Shown: positions 45,439 through 50,272 of the stretch, one piece after another
Position numbering within the stretch: position 1 is the stretch's first letter
How the letters are laid out: every line of letters starts with the position of its first letter
Source: Methanobrevibacter cuticularis
GTDB taxonomy: Archaea > Methanobacteriota > Methanobacteria > Methanobacteriales > Methanobacteriaceae
DNA length: 50,272 nt
Reading direction: 5' to 3'
Assembly (NCBI RefSeq): GCF_001639285.1
Contig: NZ_LWMW01000085.1
Span: 1 to 50,272, forward strand
Translations under genes and position numbers: made by a program
Notes under the pieces: generated by a model
What the model was told of the DNA's origin: nothing
The model's input: the letters and a program-made list of their open reading frames with translations, nothing else
Databases searched by the model: none

Positions 45439-46956
45439 TTATCTTCTAACAATTATATTATTTTGTTCATTAATTTCTTTAACCTGATTTTTATAGTCTA
45501 TTTTAAATTTTTTCAAAATATTTCTATATTTTTTATTAATAGCTATTTTTAAGATAGTAGAACTTCCTTTTTTAAGAGATTTAAGTATTTTTTTACTTAT
45601 AATCTTATTTTTAGTATAGATAACAAAATAATTCTTTTTAGCTATACTATTTCCAATGTTTTTAATTTTAATATAATATTTATTATTTTTTCTAGCTATT
45701 TTAACTATTTTTAAATCAGGTTTATATATTATTTTTTTATTAGGAGAGAATGTGGATTTTTTAGCTGTATAAATATAGCTATTTATTATAGAGTCAAACA
45801 AACCAATGCTTAAAATAGATTTATTGGTTAAAAGTTTTGTTGTTTTTATAGAACTGTTTTTTACATCAAATGCTCCTATAAGATTCCCATTTTGATATAT
45901 ATTAATATTAAAACTAGGTAAGTTTTTTATTCCTTCCTTAGACCCATTTGTATTTAAAACAAAGAAAAAAGTATATGTTAAAGTTTCACCTACTTTAGCT
46001 GCATTATTAGCTATTGTTGGAGTTATTACTAATTTATAATAATTATTAACATTAAAACCCCTATTAACATTGCTTATATTATCATTAGTTCCCCAGAAAT
46101 TATAATCTGCACTAATATTTCCCATATTATTATAAATAGTGTTTCCATAATAATCATAGTTATTATAAAAAGCACAGTATTTTATAATTAGATTACTATT
46201 TTTACTAACAATTGCTCCTCCTTCCCTGCCAATTAAATTGTTTGGTGATAATAGATTATTATTTATAAAAAGAGAGTTTGTTATGAGCATGTATTTACCC
46301 CCATTGGTGTCGATTGCTCCACCTCCCACAACAGCTGAATTATTTATAAAAACAGAATTATTTATAATAAAGTTTTCACCATAGTTATTGTTAATAGCAC
46401 CACCATACATATTGCCAGTATTATTTATAAAAGAGGAATTTGAAACACTAACATTACCATCAATATTGTAAATAGCTGCACCTCGACCACAATGCATTTC
46501 ATCCCCAAAAGCACGGTTATTAATGAACTGACAATTAATTAGGGTTGAATCACCTTCATTATAGATTGCTGCACCATTCATAGAAGTGTAGGCATTAGCA
46601 AAAATAATGTTTTCAAAAAGAACTTTAGACCCTAATCCAACCTTAAATAAGTTTTTCAAACCTTGACCATCGATAATTGTTTTATTAACACTACTCCCTT
46701 TTATAGTCAAATTTTTTTCTATATTTATATTATAATTACCGTCACCTTTATAAATCCCCATAGCAAGAATTACAGTTCCTCCAGACCCTATATTTTCTAT
46801 TGCATTTGAAATTGTTGCTTTAGAAGAATTTTCAGACATTCCATCATTTGTATCATTTCCATTAGGACCTACATATATCGAAGAAGCTGAAACTGCACTT
46901 AAAGAGAAAAATAGTCCTAATACTAAAATAAATATAAACATATTATTTTTATTCAT
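45439..46956 (-). CDS. Secreted beta-helix surface protein with CARDB-like tail
   Basis: 505 residues. Signal peptide (MFIFILVLGLFFSLSAVSA), then SSIYVGPNGNDTNDG and a beta-helix (about residues 25-290) with polymorphic-repeat-like turns such as GGAIYN, GGAINNN and GGAIDTN followed by SxFINN. The helix closes with NFWGTNDN. A linker/Ig-like domain (TLTYTFFFVLNTNGSKEGIKNLPSFNINI) matches the one in the protein at 41400, and the last ~95 residues (PDLKIVKIARK on) are a diverged copy of the CARDB-like tail of the proteins at 31252 and 35127. GTG codons upstream form the ribosome site (gtggtg), so ATG 46956 is chosen. Confidence 0.78.
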   Translation of the reverse strand: MNKNNMFIFILVLGLFFSLSAVSASSIYVGPNGNDTNDGMSENSSKATISNAIENIGSGGTVILAMGIYKGDGNYNINIEKNLTIKGSSVNKTIIDGQGLKNLFKVGLGSKVLFENIIFANAYTSMNGAAIYNEGDSTLINCQFINNRAFGDEMHCGRGAAIYNIDGNVSVSNSSFINNTGNMYGGAINNNYGENFIINNSVFINNSAVVGGGAIDTNGGKYMLITNSLFINNNLLSPNNLIGREGGAIVSKNSNLIIKYCAFYNNYDYYGNTIYNNMGNISADYNFWGTNDNISNVNRGFNVNNYYKLVITPTIANNAAKVGETLTYTFFFVLNTNGSKEGIKNLPSFNINIYQNGNLIGAFDVKNSSIKTTKLLTNKSILSIGLFDSIINSYIYTAKKSTFSPNKKIIYKPDLKIVKIARKNNKYYIKIKNIGNSIAKKNYFVIYTKNKIISKKILKSLKKGSSTILKIAINKKYRNILKKFKIDYKNQVKEINEQNNIIVRR

Positions 46957-47204
46957 AAAAAACACCACAACTGTAATAAGTATTGATAATAATCTAACGA
47001 AACGTATATTTATACATTTCGATTTATCTTATAATACTTACTAATGATACTGAAAAAACCAAAAGGAACTAATAGAAAATTAACAGAACAATAAATACTA
47101 AAGAACTCCTTAGTAAAAATTCAGATTTATATAAATAAAGCTTTCTATTGTATTTTATCAAAATTTTATTAATACTTATATAAACTATTATTTCAAATAT
47201 TTAA

Positions 47205-47425
47205 AGATATAAACAATTATTTAAAATATTTAAATATATAAATAATTATTTAAAATCTATAAATAATCATTTAAAATCTATAAACTATTATTTCAGATAT
47301 ATAAACAATCATTTAAAATATATAAACTATTATTTCAAATATATAAACAATCATTTCAAATATATAAACAATCATTTTAAATATATAAACAATTATTTCA
47401 AATATATAAACAATTAGTTTAAATA
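47205..47425. repeat. Imperfect ~22-bp tandem repeat upstream of the MATE gene
   Basis: Variants of aaatatataaacaatcatttc follow each other about ten times. They fill the spacer up to 40 bp before the MATE start. Bases 46957-47204 show no feature beyond AT-rich sequence. Confidence 0.8.
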
Positions 47426-47462
47426 AGATTCTTATTATAAATATAAATCTGAGTGAATCCCA

Positions 47463-48842
47463 ATGAGTAGTGCTGACAATAAAAACGACAATATCTCAAT
47501 AGTCACTGGAGATCCTAAAAGGGCGATAAGAAAATTATCATGGCCTATAATGGTATCTATGTTTGTAACTTTTGCATACAATTTAGCTGATACTATTTGG
47601 GTGGCTGGACTTGGAACAGATGCTTTAGCTGCTCTTGGATTTTTTATGCCAATATTTCTTATTATTATCGGGTTGGGAAATGGTATTGGGTCTGGTGCTA
47701 ATTCATTAATTGCAAGAGCTATTGGTGCAAAAGATAAGAAAAAAGCGGATAATTCTGCAATGCACGGTGTGCTATTAACTGTAATTATTTCTATTGTTGC
47801 TCCAATAATACTCATTTTCTTTTTAAATGACATATTGCTTTTAATGGGGGCTGGAGTAGTAGCACCACTTACAGCAGAATATGCTCAAATAATATTACTT
47901 GGATTGATAGTTCTATTATTACCTTCAGTAGGAAGTAGTATTCTTAGATCAGAAGGAGATGTAAATAGAGCAATGAATGTGATGATCATCACTGCTGTTT
48001 TAAATATAATACTGGATCCAATATTTATATATATTTTAAACTTAGGATTAGCTGGTGCAGCCTATGCTACTTTAATTTCATCATTAATATCAACAATAGT
48101 AATATTCTATTGGCTAATTATAAAAAAAGACACATACCTCACCTTATCAAGAAAAGATTTTAAATTTGATTTCAAAATAATTAAAGAAATAGTGTATATT
48201 GCAGTTCCTGCAACATCTGAAGTGATTACCTTCTCAATTGTTTCCCTTGTTATAAATTTTATGTTATCATTTATTTCAGGTCCTTTAGGAGTAGCTGTTT
48301 ATACTGCTGGGTGGAGAATTGTAAATTTAGCTATGATTCCTCATATGGGATTAGGTACTGCTACTTTAACAGTTGTTGGGGCAGCTTATGGTGGAAGAAA
48401 ATTTAAAAAATTAATCACAGCATATGACTACTCTGTTAAATTAGGTTTAGCTATATCTGTTGTTAGTGGAATTATAATATTTCTATTCGCCCCTCAAATT
48501 GCGATGATGTTTAGTTATGCAGATTTAAGTTTAATACCAGCTATTTCTGAATTTTTAAGAGTATTGTGTATATTCTGTATAGCTCTTCCACTGGGAATAC
48601 TTTCATCTTCAACATTTCAAGGTCTTGGTAAAGCATTTATTTCACTTTTCCTAACTGTTCAAAGAACCTTGGTTTTTGAACTAATATTTATGTATATATT
48701 CGCGTTTTTATTAGATATGGGAACTAATGGAGTCTGGTGGGGCTTATCCCTTGGAGGATTAGTTGGTTATGTGGTATCTTATATTATAACAAAAATATAT
48801 CTACGAGAAATAGATAAGGTTTATCTTGAAAATGATATTTAA
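47463..48842 (+). CDS. MATE-family multidrug/toxin exporter
   Basis: 459 residues, twelve hydrophobic segments, normal MATE length without any fused domain. Signature stretches: RKLSWPIMVSMFVTFAYNLADTIWVAGLG at the start, GSGANSLIARAIGAKDKKKA, LIFMY and the pseudo-repeat around residue 245 (AVPATSEVITFSIVSLVINF). It exports cationic or other small molecules by Na+ or H+ antiport. It is only distantly related to the transporter half of the fusion at 6129. GAGTGA precedes the ATG with usual spacing. It stands alone, so the substrate cannot be guessed from context. Confidence 0.9.
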   Translation: MSSADNKNDNISIVTGDPKRAIRKLSWPIMVSMFVTFAYNLADTIWVAGLGTDALAALGFFMPIFLIIIGLGNGIGSGANSLIARAIGAKDKKKADNSAMHGVLLTVIISIVAPIILIFFLNDILLLMGAGVVAPLTAEYAQIILLGLIVLLLPSVGSSILRSEGDVNRAMNVMIITAVLNIILDPIFIYILNLGLAGAAYATLISSLISTIVIFYWLIIKKDTYLTLSRKDFKFDFKIIKEIVYIAVPATSEVITFSIVSLVINFMLSFISGPLGVAVYTAGWRIVNLAMIPHMGLGTATLTVVGAAYGGRKFKKLITAYDYSVKLGLAISVVSGIIIFLFAPQIAMMFSYADLSLIPAISEFLRVLCIFCIALPLGILSSSTFQGLGKAFISLFLTVQRTLVFELIFMYIFAFLLDMGTNGVWWGLSLGGLVGYVVSYIITKIYLREIDKVYLENDI

Positions 48843-48983
48843 CTATTTATAAATACATCTGAATTAACTATTTAACTCAGCTTCTTAAACAAAGAAATAT
48901 AGAATATTCTAATGAAGTTTGAATATGTTTATTAATAATACATGAAAATTATTAAATATTCGCACAATTTTTACCATTATGGT

Positions 48984-49133
48984 TATATATTTTATTTATT
49001 AAAAATAATATTTAAAAAATCTATAATTTAAACTTAAAATAATATAAATTCTTTAAAAATTGAATTAAATAAAACAATCAATTTATTATAGCTATTAATA
49101 CATATTTTATCAGCTATTTAATATTTATAATGA
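48984..49133. mobile_element. Internal fragment of the MITE-like element (copy C)
   Basis: From tatattttatttattaaaaa through aattgaattaaataaaac to ctatttaatatttataatga the sequence follows the inside of copy B (about 29388-29537) in the same orientation. Both terminal repeats are missing. The right edge coincides with the stop codon of the PIN-domain gene (49134-49136). Confidence 0.7.
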
Positions 49134-49529
49134 TTAATATATTCTTTTTATATTTCTGTTTAAGGCAAAATGTTCATCAAATGTGATTATTTCTTCTATT
49201 TTTAAATCTTCCATTAATGCTATATAAACACAGTCTGTAAATTGTATTCTTTTAGGATAATATTCTTTTAATAGTTTTAAACCTTTAATATAATATTCTT
49301 CATCTTGTAATATTATTAATTCGTTAGCTATAAACTCACAAACCTTTTCAATTAGTTCTATGTTTGTTTTTAACCTAGTGTTTAGAACATTTAAAACCTC
49401 TGCTATAATTAACTTTGAAATTATTTTGTCTTTGTCTTCTATTGTTTCCCATATTTCTATAGCTCTATTATAATTTTTATGTCCTTTTACAGAATAGGCA
49501 ATAATGAAATTAGCATCTAAAAAAATCAT
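49134..49529 (-). CDS. vapC: VapC-type PIN-domain toxin
   Basis: 131-residue PIN nuclease. The four acidic positions are visible: Asp5 in MIFLDANFII, Glu44 in IAEVLNVL, Asp97-98 region in FTDCVYIALM, and Asp in TFDEHF. PIN toxins cut RNA (often tRNA or rRNA) in the absence of their antitoxin. It starts 14 bp after the antitoxin gene, so the pair is one operon. Length is standard. Its stop codon touches a mobile-element fragment, yet the domain seems complete. Confidence 0.88.
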   Translation of the reverse strand: MIFLDANFIIAYSVKGHKNYNRAIEIWETIEDKDKIISKLIIAEVLNVLNTRLKTNIELIEKVCEFIANELIILQDEEYYIKGLKLLKEYYPKRIQFTDCVYIALMEDLKIEEIITFDEHFALNRNIKRIY

Positions 49530-49543
49530 TGTTACACATTTTT

Positions 49544-49864
49544 CTAATATGTATCTTCAACAGCTTTAACTGGATCAAATCCTTTAGGAGCCTTTATTAT
49601 GCCTTTTATTGAGTATGGTTTATTTTTTTTATAAGAATTTTTATTGATTATTTTCGCTTTTCCATTTGTTATTCTATCTATTCTTTCTATAGCTGTTTCT
49701 TTCGATTTATCTTCTGCTTTTGTCTTATTTTTTTTCTCAAGTCCCTTGTTTATGAGCTCATTAATAATATTATTTTGTGTTTTACCTTCTTTAACTGCAA
49801 GAGTTTTTATTTTTATCAATGTGTTGGTTGGGATTTCTATAGTTGTTCTTTTAACATCGACCAT
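49544..49864 (-). CDS. vapB: VapB-type ribbon-helix-helix antitoxin
   Basis: 106 residues. The N-terminus VDVKRTTIEIPTNTLIKIKTLAVKEGKTQNNIINELINKGLE is a ribbon-helix-helix DNA-binding domain. The Lys-rich middle and the end (KAPKGFDPVKAVEDTY) would wrap the toxin. It would repress its own promoter with VapC. ATG 49879 also opens the frame, but aggaaatt lies just before ATG 49864, which I prefer. Confidence 0.8.
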   Translation of the reverse strand: MVDVKRTTIEIPTNTLIKIKTLAVKEGKTQNNIINELINKGLEKKNKTKAEDKSKETAIERIDRITNGKAKIINKNSYKKNKPYSIKGIIKAPKGFDPVKAVEDTY

Positions 49865-50012
49865 AATTTCCTGCCTCATTATTATGTTTTAATATTATAA
49901 TATTATTTTTATACTTTCATGTTTTTATACTTTTTCATTTTTGCATATTTTATAATATGATTTAAAACTTTCAGTTAATAGTTTTATAACTATTTCTAGC
50001 ACATTAAAGCAT

Positions 50013-50272
50013 GTTCTAACTATTTATAACTCTAGTTCTAACTATTTATAACTCTAGTTCTAACTATTTATAACTCTAGTTCTAACTATTTATAACTCTA
50101 GTTCTAACTATTTATAACTCTAGTTCTAACTATTTATAACTCTACTTCTAACTATTTATAACTCTACTTCTAACTATTTATAACTCTACTTCTAACTATT
50201 TATAACTCTACTTCTAACTATTTATAACTCTACTTCTAACTATTTATAACTCTACTTCTAACTATTTATAAC
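50013..50272. repeat. 22-bp tandem repeat, 11.8 copies, running off the window
   Basis: gttctaactatttataactcta is repeated every 22 bp from 50013. The first six units begin with g, the next six (from 50145) with c, an ordered change of one base. Bases 49880-50012 ahead of it are AT-rich and must hold the vapBC promoter. Confidence 0.95.

Noticed and set aside
1-50272. tRNA, rRNA or other structured RNA genes
   Set aside because: No GC-rich islands, CCA-ready cloverleaf arms or conserved riboswitch cores were noticed. A covariance-model search would be needed to exclude small RNAs.

Overview
The window looks like a piece of a Methanobacteriales chromosome, most probably Methanobrevibacter or a close gut-associated relative. 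The DNA is very AT-rich. The genes include a thiol:fumarate reductase subunit (TfrB), indolepyruvate:ferredoxin oxidoreductase (IorAB), archaeal-type glycyl-tRNA synthetase, FilR1-type methanogen regulators, a protein with pseudomurein-binding repeats, and a row of large secreted parallel-beta-helix/Ig-like 'adhesin-like' proteins. No rRNA, tRNA or CRISPR array was seen. Family names rest on reading motifs by eye; no database was searched.

Layout. 1-1900: mobile-element debris (end of a small inverted-repeat element that closes a BRO-N gene, then an internally deleted insertion sequence) and tandem repeats. 1961-7895: an unusual same-strand cluster, STAS-domain protein, two GH3-type acyl-acid amido synthetase homologues, and a MATE exporter fused to an RsbW-like ATPase. 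It is bracketed by two direct copies of one IS end. 8499-20669: a metabolic core, with aryl-CoA ligase/F390-synthetase-like protein, tandem-ACT protein, IorB/IorA, TfrB, a SPOUT RNA methyltransferase, dCTP deaminase and GlyS. IorA and TfrB carry unusual low-complexity insertions. 20972-24319: two paralogous winged-helix regulators, relics of a restriction/modification gene and an IS1-like transposase, a second short inverted-repeat element and a 59-residue ORF.

24346-31080: a TatD-like hydrolase and three radical SAM enzymes. The last of these follows a small Cys-rich peptide gene, which suggests a peptide-modification pair. 31252-37277: a minus-strand surface/metal-uptake region with a CbiM-like transporter and three exported proteins whose predicted mature N-terminus begins with His, next to a beta-helix protein with duplicated HxH motifs. 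38142-46956: a transglutaminase-like pseudomurein-binding protein, GalE and two more beta-helix adhesin-like proteins. 47463-49864: a second MATE transporter, a fragment of the small inverted-repeat element and a VapBC toxin-antitoxin pair. The window ends inside a 22-bp tandem repeat.

Two themes run through the whole window. First, almost every intergenic space holds tandem repeats of 11-67 bp, and in at least six cases the array begins inside the last codons of the neighbouring gene. Second, a family of short inverted-repeat elements has left copies whose ends sit on the stop codons of neighbouring ORFs.
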